From: Desulfobacterales bacterium
Lineage (GTDB): Bacteria; Desulfobacterota; Desulfobacteria; Desulfobacterales; UBA2156
Length of the DNA stretch: 40,952 bases
Direction of reading: 5' to 3'
NCBI GenBank assembly: GCA_027025555.1
Contig: JALVQN010000074.1
Location: 1-40,952, forward strand
In this document: one piece after another, positions 1-8,117 of the stretch
Layout: each line of letters begins with the position of its first letter
How positions within the stretch are numbered: position 1 is the first letter of the stretch
Notes under the pieces: generated by a model
What the model saw: the letters and a program-made list of their open reading frames with translations, nothing else
What the model was told of the DNA's origin: nothing
Databases searched by the model: none
Translations under genes and position numbers: made by a program

Positions 1-1872
1 GGGCAAGGGAAGGGGCTGCCTCACGGTAACGGTTTTGCCGTCAGTCTTTCGAATCCGCGTGTCTACGGCGACAAAGGAAGTGTAGGCGGTCAAAAGATGA
101 TAGGAAAGCCCCAGGCGCGTGATTTCCGAAATCCGGTCCTTGTCGGCGCCAAGGCGGTTGTCATCGGACAAGGCGGCAATGCGGTGCCGGGCCCAGAGGA
201 ACCTGAGGGCGCTGTTTTGCTTTTCCGGCAAAACAGACGCCACCGGGATCTTTTCCGTTAAAAGACGGTTTCCCAGCTTGCCGGTGACGGTGATCGTGCC
301 TTTGGGCGTTCCCCGCCATTTTCCGAAGACCACCACGGGACGCTCGGCCATGAGATCGGCAACAGAAGGGGGTTGGACATGGAAGGCGTCAAAGTCTCCA
401 TAATCGATGACAATGTCGGTGAGGACGGGCCGTTCGATCATGGCGCGGAAAATTTCGGCCTGGCTTCGGGCGCTTTCGGAATCCGTGACCACAAAGGGCT
501 CCCCCATCCCGGCCCGGGCCATCCCTTCGATGAGGTACCGGTTCACGCTCGATCCGATCCCGAAGGCAAAGAGATTGGCCCGGTTGAGGTTTTTCCGGAC
601 AAGTTCAAAGGCTTCACGTTCCACGGCCACATAGCCGTCCGTGGCAATGATCACGATCCGGGAAAACCCCTCGGGCTTGGGGGAATCCAAGGCCCTTTTC
701 AGGGCGGGCAGGAGCCGCGTGCCGCCGCCGCCCCTCTGCCGCTCAAGGGTTGCCACGGCCGTGCGCACATTCTGCGGGGTGGCGGGAATGGAGCGTGGCG
801 CCAGCATGGAAGACCCTCCGGCAAAGAGCAGGACATTGAACCGATCCACGGGACGCAGTCCGGCAAGGAGCCTTTTGAGCAACTGTTTGGAGGTTTCCAG
901 GGGAAACCCGTGCATGGAGCCGGAAACATCCACGATGAAAATGTACTCCCTGGGCGGGACGGCATCCATGGCCACCCGCTTCGGCGGTTGGATCATCAAC
1001 AGGAAGAAATTTTCCTTTTCCCCTGAAAAAAGCAAAAGGCCGCTTTGAACCCGGGACCCGCCGAGCCGGTATCGCAGGATGAGGTCCCGATTTCCGCCGA
1101 AACGCTCGGAAGGATCCAAAGAGGCCCGGACCCGGCTTTTCCCCTGGTATCGGATGTGCATCTCATGGGAAGGACACGCCACCTCCTGAACGGGCATGCC
1201 GGCGGCAATCCGCACCGATGCATCGAAGCGACAGGGGGAAAGGGTCCCCTGCTTCAGGTACGGGTTGTGGATCCATTCCTCACGGGGAAGCGGTCCGTCT
1301 CCCTGGTCCCCGGTATACCGGGGGCCCACCACCGCGGGATAGACGAAGGTATAAACGCCGTGGCGGGGGACGAGAAGCTCGGTATAGCGCAGCTCCACCC
1401 GGATGACATCCCCGGGCAGGATGTTTCCCACGTTCATCTGGAACACGTTGGGCCGGTGTTGTTCCAGGAGAGAGGCACTTTTTCCCTGGGCCAGGGCTTC
1501 CTTATACCGCTGCCGGGCCTCTTTTCTTTTTTCAACGACGGCTTCCACCGTCCGCGCGCCCACGGTCATCTTCATGGCATAAACCGCCGCCCGGGTGGAC
1601 CCCGGAAAAACATAAACGGCCTCCATGGGGCGTGTCCCCTGGTTTTCATAGACCTGGGACACGGTGACATCCGCGATGACCCCCACAATGTTCACCCGCA
1701 CGGCGGTGGATTTCAGGGGGAAACGATCCACGCTCGGGTCGTCGCTTTGAACGAAAAAATAGGGCGACCGGGTCTGATCCGGCTCCGGGGTTTGCCGGGC
1801 CCACGCGCCCTTTAGTGTGAAAAAACAGATCCCAAAGACCAGCCATTTCGTCCATGGTTTTCGTCTTGCCAT
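1..1872 (-). CDS. VIT and VWA domain secreted protein (3' end outside window)
   Basis: An uninterrupted frame of 624 codons runs from the ATG at 1872 to the left edge, so the C-terminus is missing. The ATG has a strong ribosome site (AAGGAGG, about 5 bases upstream). Residues 1-24 look like a signal peptide (basic MARRK, a hydrophobic stretch, then AWA). Residues about 45-165 match a vault inter-alpha-trypsin (VIT) domain, with Y-x-N-x-G-x-x-P-x-E-A and V-F-P features. A VWA domain spans about 308-480, with an intact metal-binding site: D315-V-S-G-S319, T385 and D412. The stretch LLTAYTSFVAVD near residue 597 is typical of VIT-VWA proteins. Some proteobacterial relatives end in a sortase signal, which cannot be judged here. 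The likely role is a metal-dependent adhesive envelope protein. It is transcribed divergently from lutABC and has an ECF-sigma type promoter upstream. Family assignment is firm; function is inferred. Confidence 0.9.
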   Translation of the reverse strand, partial: MARRKPWTKWLVFGICFFTLKGAWARQTPEPDQTRSPYFFVQSDDPSVDRFPLKSTAVRVNIVGVIADVTVSQVYENQGTRPMEAVYVFPGSTRAAVYAMKMTVGARTVEAVVEKRKEARQRYKEALAQGKSASLLEQHRPNVFQMNVGNILPGDVIRVELRYTELLVPRHGVYTFVYPAVVGPRYTGDQGDGPLPREEWIHNPYLKQGTLSPCRFDASVRIAAGMPVQEVACPSHEMHIRYQGKSRVRASLDPSERFGGNRDLILRYRLGGSRVQSGLLLFSGEKENFFLLMIQPPKRVAMDAVPPREYIFIVDVSGSMHGFPLETSKQLLKRLLAGLRPVDRFNVLLFAGGSSMLAPRSIPATPQNVRTAVATLERQRGGGGTRLLPALKRALDSPKPEGFSRIVIIATDGYVAVEREAFELVRKNLNRANLFAFGIGSSVNRYLIEGMARAGMGEPFVVTDSESARSQAEIFRAMIERPVLTDIVIDYGDFDAFHVQPPSVADLMAERPVVVFGKWRGTPKGTITVTGKLGNRLLTEKIPVASVLPEKQNSALRFLWARHRIAALSDDNRLGADKDRISEITRLGLSYHLLTAYTSFVAVDTRIRKTDGKTVTVRQPLPLP

Positions 1873-1922
1873 GTCGCCTCCTTTTCGATCGGGGTTTTGG
1901 AGTTTCATCGCCTTTTACCCCT

Positions 1923-1950
1923 TCAGACACCGGATCCTGAAAAAAGTTCC
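1923..1950 (-). promoter_or_regulatory. ECF-sigma promoter of the VIT-VWA gene
   Basis: On the minus strand the -35 element GGAACT lies at 1950-1945 and the -10 element TCTGA at 1927-1923, separated by 17 bases. This agrees with the RpoE-like consensus (GGAAC and TCTGA). The same hexamer, spacer length and GGTG just before the -10 occur upstream of the ECF sigma gene at 8145-8118. Transcription would start near 1916, giving a leader of about 44 bases that contains the AAGGAGG ribosome site. Confidence 0.75.
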
Positions 1951-2035
1951 CCAACAGGGGGGTCTTCCGGATGTCTTTTGACAACATCTGCCTTTTTCGA
2001 TACCTCAAGGGCAGCCCCGCAAAGGAAGATACCCC

Positions 2036-2809
2036 ATGGAATGCATGACAAGGACGGCTTCACCCTCCAAAGTCACGCTCTTTATACCGTGCCTGGTGGA
2101 TGCGCTTTGGCCGGAAGTGGCCGAGGCCATGGTCCGTATTCTGCGGCACCTCGGGCTTTCTCTGGATTGCCCCGCCGATCAGACGTGCTGCGGTCAGGCG
2201 GCCTTCAACGGGGGGTATCGCCGGGAGGCGCGCCGCGCTGCAAGGCGTTTCATTGAAATTTTTGAAGGGGCCCAGTGCATTGTCTGCCCTTCGGGATCCT
2301 GTGTGCATATGGTGCGCCGGCACTACCCCGGCCTTTTCCGGGAGGCGCATCCCTGGCGGCGCCGGGCGGAAGCGGTGGCCTCCCGGACCTATGAACTCAC
2401 CGAATTTTTGGTGGATGTCCTGAACGTAAAAGACCTGGGAGCCCGTTTTTCAGGCAGGATCACCTACCATGATTCCTGTCATCTCCTTCGGGGCCTCGGT
2501 GTGAAGGAACAACCCCGCAGCCTTTTGAGACACGTGACGGGCGCCGACTTCGTGGAGATGGAAAACGCCGATTCCTGTTGCGGCTTCGGAGGCACCTTTT
2601 CCCTGAAGTATCCGGATATTTCCGCGGCCATGGTCAACGCCAAGGTCGATCACATCCTTTCCTCCGGAGCGCGGACGGTGGTCGCCTGTGACGCGGGATG
2701 CCTCATCAACATGGCCGGGGCCATGAGCCGCCGGGGGATATCCGTAAACGCCCTGCATATCGCCCAGGTCCTGGCCGGCGTTGATTTCCAGCGCACGTGT
2801 CCCTTTTAA
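2036..2809 (+). CDS. lutA: LutA-type lactate utilisation Fe-S protein
   Basis: This 257-residue protein has two CCG (cysteine-rich) domains, as in LutA/YkgE and heterodisulfide reductase subunit B. The first has C19 in IPCLVD and then a CCGQ near residue 57. The second has HDSCH near residue 150 and CCGFGG near 185, with a further cysteine in DAGC. These cysteines normally bind iron-sulfur clusters. With LutB and LutC it forms the cytoplasmic L-lactate oxidation complex that yields pyruvate. GGAAG lies 7 bases before the ATG at 2036; a second in-frame ATG at 2042 is possible. It is first in a three-gene operon. A TTGACA at 1978-1983 could be its -35 element, but no good -10 follows. The assignment is confident by motif order and by neighbours. 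Confidence 0.93.
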   Translation: MECMTRTASPSKVTLFIPCLVDALWPEVAEAMVRILRHLGLSLDCPADQTCCGQAAFNGGYRREARRAARRFIEIFEGAQCIVCPSGSCVHMVRRHYPGLFREAHPWRRRAEAVASRTYELTEFLVDVLNVKDLGARFSGRITYHDSCHLLRGLGVKEQPRSLLRHVTGADFVEMENADSCCGFGGTFSLKYPDISAAMVNAKVDHILSSGARTVVACDAGCLINMAGAMSRRGISVNALHIAQVLAGVDFQRTCPF

Positions 2810-2859
2810 CCGTATTGAGACACGGCGGTGGCGGGGCCTTGAGGCCCCACGGGAAGACC

Positions 2860-4311
2860 ATGACTCAGCTCCACCCAGAAACTTACAGGGAAGCGGCCCG
2901 GAAGGCCATTGGCGACCCGGTGCTGCAGAAGGCCCTGGCCGGACTCCAGGCACGCTTCGGCCGGGGGGCCGCCGAAGCCTACCGCCGGCTCCCTGAAGGC
3001 CCTCACCTGCGTCATACGGCCCATGAAATCCGGGAACGGGCCGTCGCCCATCTGGACGTGCTCCTGGAAAGGCTTGCGGAAAAGATCCGTCAAAACGGCG
3101 GTCATGTCTTTTTTGCCTCGGATGCAACAGATGCCGTGGAGTATTGCATCAAAGTGGCCCGGCGCCACGGGGTGCGCCGGGTCGTCAAGGGCAAATCCAT
3201 GGTCACCGAAGAAATCGACTTGAATGAGAAGCTGGCCGCAGCGGGTATCGATGCGGTGGAAACCGATCTGGGGGAGTACATCATCCAGCTTGCCGGAGAG
3301 AAACCCTCCCACATCATCGCCCCGGCCATTCATAAGACGCGTTACGACATCGCCGAGCTCTTCGTCAAAAACATGGGCATCCCTTACACCACGGATCCCC
3401 CCGCATTGACCCGGGCCGCCCGAAAAGCCCTCCGGGAAGAGTTTTTGGCCGCCGATATGGGAATTTCCGGCGTCAACATGGCATGCGCGGAGACCGGCCA
3501 CATCACCACCGTCTCCAATGAGGGCAACATCCGGATGGCCACCACCCTGCCCCGGATCCACATGGCCTTCATGGGCATGGAGCGGATCGTAGGGCGCCTG
3601 GACGAATACGAGATTCTCCTGCGCCTGCTGTGCCGGGGCGCCGCCGCCCAGACCATGGCCACTTACGTCAGTTACACGGCAGGCCCCCGCCGGCCGGAAG
3701 ACTCGGACGGCCCCGAGGCATTTCATCTGGTCGTCATCGACAACGGCCGCAGCCGGATCCTGGCCGATCCCCGGTTCAGAGAGATCCTTTACTGCATCCG
3801 TTGCGCCGCATGCCTCAACGTCTGCCCGGTCTACGGCAAGATCGGCGGGCACGCTTACGGCTTTGCCTATTCAGGCCCCATCGGCGCGGTGGTCACGCCT
3901 TTGTTGACCGGCATCAACCGGGCCCGGCACCTCTGCCAGGGCGAGACCCTGTGCGGCGCCTGCATGGAGGCCTGCCCCGTGGCCATCGATCTGCCCCGCA
4001 TGCTCTTGGCGCTTCGGGAAACCTTGGCCTACGGGGACGCCTTTTGGAAAACAACACCCGCAAATCCCCTGGAAGGGCTGGCCTTCAAGGTCTGGTCCCG
4101 ACTCACGGCGAACAGACGGACCTGGGAATGTTTCTTAAAGGCAGCGGCCCTGGGACAGCGCCTTTTCCCCAAAAAGGGCAATCGGCTCCGCCGCCTCCCG
4201 CCGCCTTTTCACGGATGGACCCGGAAGCGCGACTTTCCGTCATTGGCCCCGGAAACCTTCCTGGCACGCTGGCGGAAAAATGAGATAGAGGTAGCAAAAG
4301 ACATCCCATGA
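2860..4311 (+). CDS. lutB: LutB-type lactate utilisation Fe-S protein with LUD domain
   Basis: The 483-residue protein from the ATG at 2860 fits LutB/YkgF in length and order. A LUD domain covers about residues 55-285. A ferredoxin-like region follows, with C-I-R-C-A-A-C-x3-C-P near 311 and C-G-A-C-x3-C-P near 364, giving ligands for two 4Fe-4S clusters. A helical C-terminal part completes it. It should be the electron-transfer subunit of the lactate-oxidising LutABC complex. The frame stays open upstream to a GTG at 2797 inside lutA, but that start adds 21 low-complexity residues and lacks a ribosome site. The ATG at 2860 is also poorly supported (GGGAAG only 3 bases away), so translation may be coupled to lutA. 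The stop overlaps the lutC start as ATGA. Confidence 0.92.
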   Translation: MTQLHPETYREAARKAIGDPVLQKALAGLQARFGRGAAEAYRRLPEGPHLRHTAHEIRERAVAHLDVLLERLAEKIRQNGGHVFFASDATDAVEYCIKVARRHGVRRVVKGKSMVTEEIDLNEKLAAAGIDAVETDLGEYIIQLAGEKPSHIIAPAIHKTRYDIAELFVKNMGIPYTTDPPALTRAARKALREEFLAADMGISGVNMACAETGHITTVSNEGNIRMATTLPRIHMAFMGMERIVGRLDEYEILLRLLCRGAAAQTMATYVSYTAGPRRPEDSDGPEAFHLVVIDNGRSRILADPRFREILYCIRCAACLNVCPVYGKIGGHAYGFAYSGPIGAVVTPLLTGINRARHLCQGETLCGACMEACPVAIDLPRMLLALRETLAYGDAFWKTTPANPLEGLAFKVWSRLTANRRTWECFLKAAALGQRLFPKKGNRLRRLPPPFHGWTRKRDFPSLAPETFLARWRKNEIEVAKDIP

Positions 4312-5144
4312 TCCCTCCCGATCAAAAGGCATTCCTGGGCCGGATCCGTCAGGCTCTGGGCCATGCCCCCCATGAATCCCGCAACGGATCGCATCTTTTC
4401 ATGCAGGGCCCTTCTCGGGAAGAATTGCAGATCCTTGAAAGGTATCGCCAACGGACAGCCAAGGACCGTGAGGAGCTCTTGGAACAGCTCATGGAAGCGG
4501 CCAAACCCGTGCATCTTTGCGTGAGGCGCCTTCCGGATCCGGAGGCGGCCGGCGCAGCGATCGCCGCGCTGGTCCAAGAAAAAGCGCCCGAACCAGACAC
4601 CGTCAAACAGGTGGTGGCCTGGCGCCATGGCCTCATCGACGGGCTGGATTTACATCTTCTCCCGGAACAGTCGGCCGTCAGGGTACATCGAACGCCGCCG
4701 CTGGACCCCCTCATGGATCCCGCCCGGCGTCACGCCGAACGCGAGGCCCAGCGCAGGGCCATTGCAAAGGCCCATATGGGTGTCACCGCCGCCGACTTCT
4801 GCATGGCCGACACGGCCACCCTGGTGCTGCGTGCGCGGCCGGGACAGCCCCGATCCGTGGCCTTGCTCCCTCCCGTCCATGTGGCCGTCATCACCTTGGA
4901 TCAGATCCTATGGGACATGAAGGAACTGTTCGCCCTTTTGCGCTGGGAGGCGCGCTTTGCCGCCCAAGGGCTGTCCCGTTACATGGCCTTCATCTCGGGG
5001 CCCAGCAAGACCGCCGACATCGAGGCCACCATGGTTCACGGCGCCCACGGCCCGAGGGAAGTCCATCTTTTCGTGGTGGCCTCGGCCCCAGGACGCCTTC
5101 AGTACGTGGGCCAGCGATCCACCTTCTCCGCCTTGACGAAATAG
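4308..5144 (+). CDS. lutC: LutC-type lactate utilisation protein, LUD domain
   Basis: The 278-residue third gene of the operon overlaps lutB by four bases (ATGA), a sign of coupled translation. The LUD-family core lies at about residues 150-262. It shows G-V-T-A-A-D-F-C-M-A-D-T-A-T-L, the family pattern of a GxxxADxxIAxTGT-like loop, and the S-G-P-S-K-T-A-D-I-E motif near 230. LutC is needed with LutA and LutB for growth on L-lactate in Bacillus subtilis; its own chemistry is not settled. This copy is somewhat longer than the usual 200-240 residues, with an extended N-terminal half. Its last 15 codons run antisense to the small gene ending at 5099. The assignment is firm from context and motifs. 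Confidence 0.9.
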   Translation: MIPPDQKAFLGRIRQALGHAPHESRNGSHLFMQGPSREELQILERYRQRTAKDREELLEQLMEAAKPVHLCVRRLPDPEAAGAAIAALVQEKAPEPDTVKQVVAWRHGLIDGLDLHLLPEQSAVRVHRTPPLDPLMDPARRHAEREAQRRAIAKAHMGVTAADFCMADTATLVLRARPGQPRSVALLPPVHVAVITLDQILWDMKELFALLRWEARFAAQGLSRYMAFISGPSKTADIEATMVHGAHGPREVHLFVVASAPGRLQYVGQRSTFSALTK

Positions 5145-5317
5145 CAGAACCGATCCGTCTCCAGTCTCTTTCCCGTGACAGGGCAGCGGAGGGTCACCTT
5201 CCGTCCGGTGACCGTCTCGATCTCCCAGTCCCCTCGCCGGGGGCCCTCCGTGATATGGATCTTCTGGCCTGCTGCAAAGGGATACGGCTTGAAAAAGGCC
5301 ACCTCGAATGCATCCAT
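5099..5317 (-). CDS. Small conserved-looking protein of unknown function (72 aa)
   Basis: The frame begins at an ATG at 5317 with a very good ribosome site (AAAGGAGG, 5 bases upstream). It codes for 72 residues with ordinary composition and no signal peptide or membrane segment. The middle, about residues 17-60, looks like a small beta-barrel: H-I-T-E-G-P-R-R-G-D-W-E-I, then V-T-G-R-K-V-T-L-R-C-P-V-T-G-K-R. A KOW/SH3-like fold would fit but is inferred. There is one cysteine in RCPVTG and another in FCYF. Its last 46 bases overlap the 3' end of lutC on the other strand, so the two transcripts converge. I do not recognise a named family. Confidence 0.75.
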   Translation of the reverse strand: MDAFEVAFFKPYPFAAGQKIHITEGPRRGDWEIETVTGRKVTLRCPVTGKRLETDRFCYFVKAEKVDRWPTY

Positions 5318-5366
5318 GGTTTCCTCCTTTGAATGGGCTTGACACCGCCCCTTCTTCTTGTCCTTC

Positions 5367-5393
5367 TTGACAGACAGGCCAATCCCTTATAGC
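5367..5393 (+). promoter_or_regulatory. Possible sigma-70 promoter of the lytic transglycosylase gene
   Basis: TTGACA at 5367-5372 and TATAGC at 5388-5393 are separated by 15 bases, shorter than the usual 16-18. Transcription would begin close to the ATG at 5403, which would leave almost no leader. This is weak support only. Confidence 0.3.
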
Positions 5394-5402
5394 AGATTGG
5401 CC

Positions 5403-6497
5403 ATGAAGTCCCTATGCGCCGTTGTCATGCTCCTGGCCGCAACCGGCCTCACATGCCCTTCCAGGGGCTTTGGAGAAGCCGGCCCCGTGGCTCAAATCCC
5501 TTCCCTGGTTTCTGCCCTGAAAATCGAGGCGCCCCTGGATTTTTGCCAAGAACCGGTGCCCCTGGAAGAACAGGACATCCGGGAACGCTTTGAAAAGGAA
5601 CTCCTCCTTTCCCTGTGGAACCGCGCCCAGGTCCTTTTGTGGTTGAAGCGGTCACGGAGGTACCTTGCGGTCATCGAAAAGAGACTCCAGGAAGCCGGGC
5701 TCCCCCCGGACCTGAAATACGTGGCGGTGGCGGAAAGCGGACTTTTGGAACACGCCCGGTCCAGCAAGGGGGCCGTGGGCATGTGGCAATTCATGGCCGC
5801 AACCGGGAAAAAGTACGGCCTGATCATCAACCGGCAATTCGACCAACGGCGGGACTTTCTGGCTTCCACCGGGGCGGCCGTGCGGTATTTTCGCAACCTC
5901 TACGCCCTGTTCGGTTCATGGACCCTTTCCGCCGCGGCGTTCAACATGGGAGAAAAAGGGCTCAGCGCAGCCATCGAAGCGCAGGGGACCCACAACTACT
6001 ACGAACTCTACCTGCCCCGGCAAACCCAGCGCTTCTTGTTCCGCATCCTTTCAGCCAAGGTCATCCTCTCCGACCCCGAGACGTTCGGGTTTCACTTGGC
6101 CGATGAGGATTTTTATCCCCCCATCCTTTTCGATGAAATCCGGGTGGCCCTCAGGCAACCGGTCCCCCTTCGTCTCATCGCCACGGCGTCCGGAACCCAT
6201 TTCAAGCGGATCCGGGATCTCAATCCGGCTCTCCGCACCCCTTATCTCCCCGGGGGAAATCACGTGCTCCGCCTTCCCAGAGGGGCGGCCGAGGGGTTTC
6301 AAGCCCGGTTAAGGGCCGCTTGCAAGGCCCATCTTGCCGGAAAGGGCCGGGAATTGTATGTGGTCCGCAAAGGAGACAACCTTTCCGCCATCGCGGCCCG
6401 CTTCCGCGTCCCTCTTGCCGCCCTTGTCCTGTGGAACCGGCTGGATCCGCGAAAACCGATCCACCCGGGGCAGCACCTTTTCATCTATTCCAGATAG
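5403..6497 (+). CDS. MltD-like lytic murein transglycosylase with LysM domain
   Basis: The 364-residue secreted protein starts at the ATG at 5403. The frame extends back to a TTG at 5358, but the signal peptide (MKSLCAVVMLLAATGLTC) begins at 5403; its C18 might even be lipidated. The SLT domain lies at about residues 95-235. The catalytic glutamate is probably E111 in VAESGL, followed by G-A-V-G-M-W-Q-F-M and A-A-F-N-M-G, both hallmarks of family 1D lytic transglycosylases. One LysM repeat at about 317-362 (VVRKGDNLSAIAARF) binds peptidoglycan. Together they cleave glycan strands in the periplasm. MltD proteins often have two or more LysM repeats; this one has one. It converges with the anti-sigma gene. 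No strong ribosome site is visible before the ATG. Confidence 0.9.
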   Translation: MKSLCAVVMLLAATGLTCPSRGFGEAGPVAQIPSLVSALKIEAPLDFCQEPVPLEEQDIRERFEKELLLSLWNRAQVLLWLKRSRRYLAVIEKRLQEAGLPPDLKYVAVAESGLLEHARSSKGAVGMWQFMAATGKKYGLIINRQFDQRRDFLASTGAAVRYFRNLYALFGSWTLSAAAFNMGEKGLSAAIEAQGTHNYYELYLPRQTQRFLFRILSAKVILSDPETFGFHLADEDFYPPILFDEIRVALRQPVPLRLIATASGTHFKRIRDLNPALRTPYLPGGNHVLRLPRGAAEGFQARLRAACKAHLAGKGRELYVVRKGDNLSAIAARFRVPLAALVLWNRLDPRKPIHPGQHLFIYSR

Positions 6498-6538
6498 GCC
6501 GAATCTCCCATTTTGAAAAACAGGCCGGCTGAAACAGT

Positions 6539-7504
6539 TTAATCGGCGGTCACGATCCGAACCCGCACCCGGAGGAAATCCCGGCCTTTTGCAAGAGCCT
6601 TGTCCGGGAAAACACTCTCGGCATCCAGCGCCTTGAAGCGCTTTTCAAGCGCCTCAAGCGCCTCTGAAGGAATGCGACAGATCAGAATCTTTTCCTTTGT
6701 CTTTTCAAAAGAGTCGATCACCCTGCCGCCGACCCGAACGACATGGGCCGCCACCCGGGCTTCGAGGCCTTCTTTTTTGACCAAAGGGGCGGACCCGGCC
6801 CCGGCCTTTTTCTTCTCATCTGTTCGGCGATCCGTGAAACGGGCGCCTGCTGCCCCATCCGGCGGCCCTTTCCGCTTCAAGGCCCTCTGATCCGCGGCCG
6901 GGGACACGGCTTTCAGGGGCTTTGTTTTGTCTTCCAGGACCCTCCGGTAGGGGCCTTTTCCTCCGGTCGGCGCGCTCTTTTTCACGTAAAGCACGATCTC
7001 CAACGGCTCCGACATCCTTTTCGGGACGACTTCGGACCACGTTGATTCGGGCGCCGATCCGCCCGTGCGGGCGCCTTCCCGCCCTTTCGTGGATTTGGAA
7101 GCCAAGGTCCTTTCACGGACCTCTCTGACAACGCCCGTGGGCGCCATGACGGGCGGTTGGGTCTGTTTTGGATAAAATACGAAGAAAATCAGCACCCCCG
7201 CCGCCACGGCCGAGGCAAGCTTAAGGGGGACTTTGATCCCAAAGGGGATAAAGCGCCTCTGAAAAAGGCGTCTTAAAAGCCCTTCGGAGGCCATACGCCC
7301 GTGGAGCTGCTCCAAAAAGTCATCCGGCGGCTTCACGGCCTTCAGGGTGCCCAGGGCCTTGGAGACCGCCTGAAGGGAAGCCAGTTCTTCCCGGCACAAG
7401 GGGCATGCCTCCAGATGCTTTTTAATGCGGGAAGCGGCCTTGGCATCCACTGCGCCGTCCATGAATTCGGAAAGGCGCGCCCTTATTTCACGGCATGGGG
7501 TCAT
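6539..7504 (-). CDS. Anti-sigma factor with zinc-finger (ZAS/zf-HC2) domain and single TM helix
   Basis: This 321-residue partner of the ECF sigma overlaps its gene by four bases (ATGA at 7504-7501). The N-terminal anti-sigma domain carries H30-x3-C34-x2-C37 plus C4, the zinc-binding pattern of RsrA/ChrR-type ZAS domains. One membrane helix lies at about residues 92-111. A long low-complexity linker rich in K, E, G and P follows, at about 120-255. The last 60 residues look folded (V-x-x-V-G-G-R-V-I-D, then L-x-x-L-x-x-R-F-K) and would be periplasmic, a possible sensing domain. It should hold the sigma factor at the inner membrane until an envelope signal arrives. Release by proteolysis is possible but not shown here. 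The C-terminal domain has no name that I recognise. Confidence 0.88.
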   Translation of the reverse strand: MTPCREIRARLSEFMDGAVDAKAASRIKKHLEACPLCREELASLQAVSKALGTLKAVKPPDDFLEQLHGRMASEGLLRRLFQRRFIPFGIKVPLKLASAVAAGVLIFFVFYPKQTQPPVMAPTGVVREVRERTLASKSTKGREGARTGGSAPESTWSEVVPKRMSEPLEIVLYVKKSAPTGGKGPYRRVLEDKTKPLKAVSPAADQRALKRKGPPDGAAGARFTDRRTDEKKKAGAGSAPLVKKEGLEARVAAHVVRVGGRVIDSFEKTKEKILICRIPSEALEALEKRFKALDAESVFPDKALAKGRDFLRVRVRIVTAD

Positions 7505-8097
7505 AAAAGCATCCCCCTCAACTTTTCCTTTAGAATCTGCCGGGCCCGGGAAAGCCTCGATTTCACGGTCCCCAGGTTTTTCCCGATCACGTCGGCGATG
7601 GCCTCATAGGAAAGGCCCTCCATGTCCCTTAAAAGGACCACCGCCCGATGTTCCGGTGAAAGGGATAAAATCGCCTCTTGTATTTGAAGGGCCCGTTCTT
7701 TGGCTTCCACGGCCTCCAAGGGCAAAGGATTGCCGTCTTTGAGCTGTAAAGAGGCACCGCCTTCGCCCAGGGACGCTTTTCCGTTGGTGGACAGGGTGTT
7801 GCGCCGGAGCCGATAGGCCACCAAACGCATTCGATTCTTGCAGGCATTGACGGCGATGCGGTACAACCAGGTGGAAAAAGAGGCTTCGAAGCGGAAGCGT
7901 TTCAACCCGTTGAATGCTTTGATGAATGTTTCCTGGGCCAAATCATTCGCCTCGTCGGAATCTCCCAGCATCCGGAAACAAAGGTTGAAGATGCGTCCGT
8001 GGTGCCGTTTGACCAGGGCGTCGAAGGCGCCTCGATTCCCTTCCTGAAAGGCCCTTACCAGGGCCTCGTCCCGGCGGCTATCCCCGTCCCCGGCCAC
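7501..8097 (-). CDS. ECF-type RNA polymerase sigma factor (RpoE-like)
   Basis: Sigma-70 region 2 lies at about residues 20-90 (D-E-A-N-D-L-A-Q-E-T-F-I-K-A-F and F-S-T-W-L-Y-R-I-A-x-N). Region 4 lies at about 140-195 (L-S-Y-E-A-I-A-D-V-I-G, then G-T-V-K-S-R-L-S-R-A-R). There is no region 1 or 3, so this is an ECF (group 4) sigma. The frame opens at a GTG at 8112 (203 residues). I prefer the GTG at 8097 (198 residues): it has AAAGG 7 bases upstream, and the ECF promoter at 8145-8118 should start transcription near 8112, leaving the first GTG without a leader. It is co-transcribed with the anti-sigma gene and is probably autoregulated. Confidence 0.92.
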   Translation of the reverse strand: MAGDGDSRRDEALVRAFQEGNRGAFDALVKRHHGRIFNLCFRMLGDSDEANDLAQETFIKAFNGLKRFRFEASFSTWLYRIAVNACKNRMRLVAYRLRRNTLSTNGKASLGEGGASLQLKDGNPLPLEAVEAKERALQIQEAILSLSPEHRAVVLLRDMEGLSYEAIADVIGKNLGTVKSRLSRARQILKEKLRGMLL

Positions 8098-8117
8098 ACC
8101 CCGGCCTTTCACTCATA

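Noticed and set aside
373-1815. Long plus-strand open frames of 217 and 256 codons
   Set aside because: They are shadows of the VIT-VWA gene on the minus strand, which has a signal peptide, a ribosome site and clear domains; the plus-strand products have no recognisable domain.
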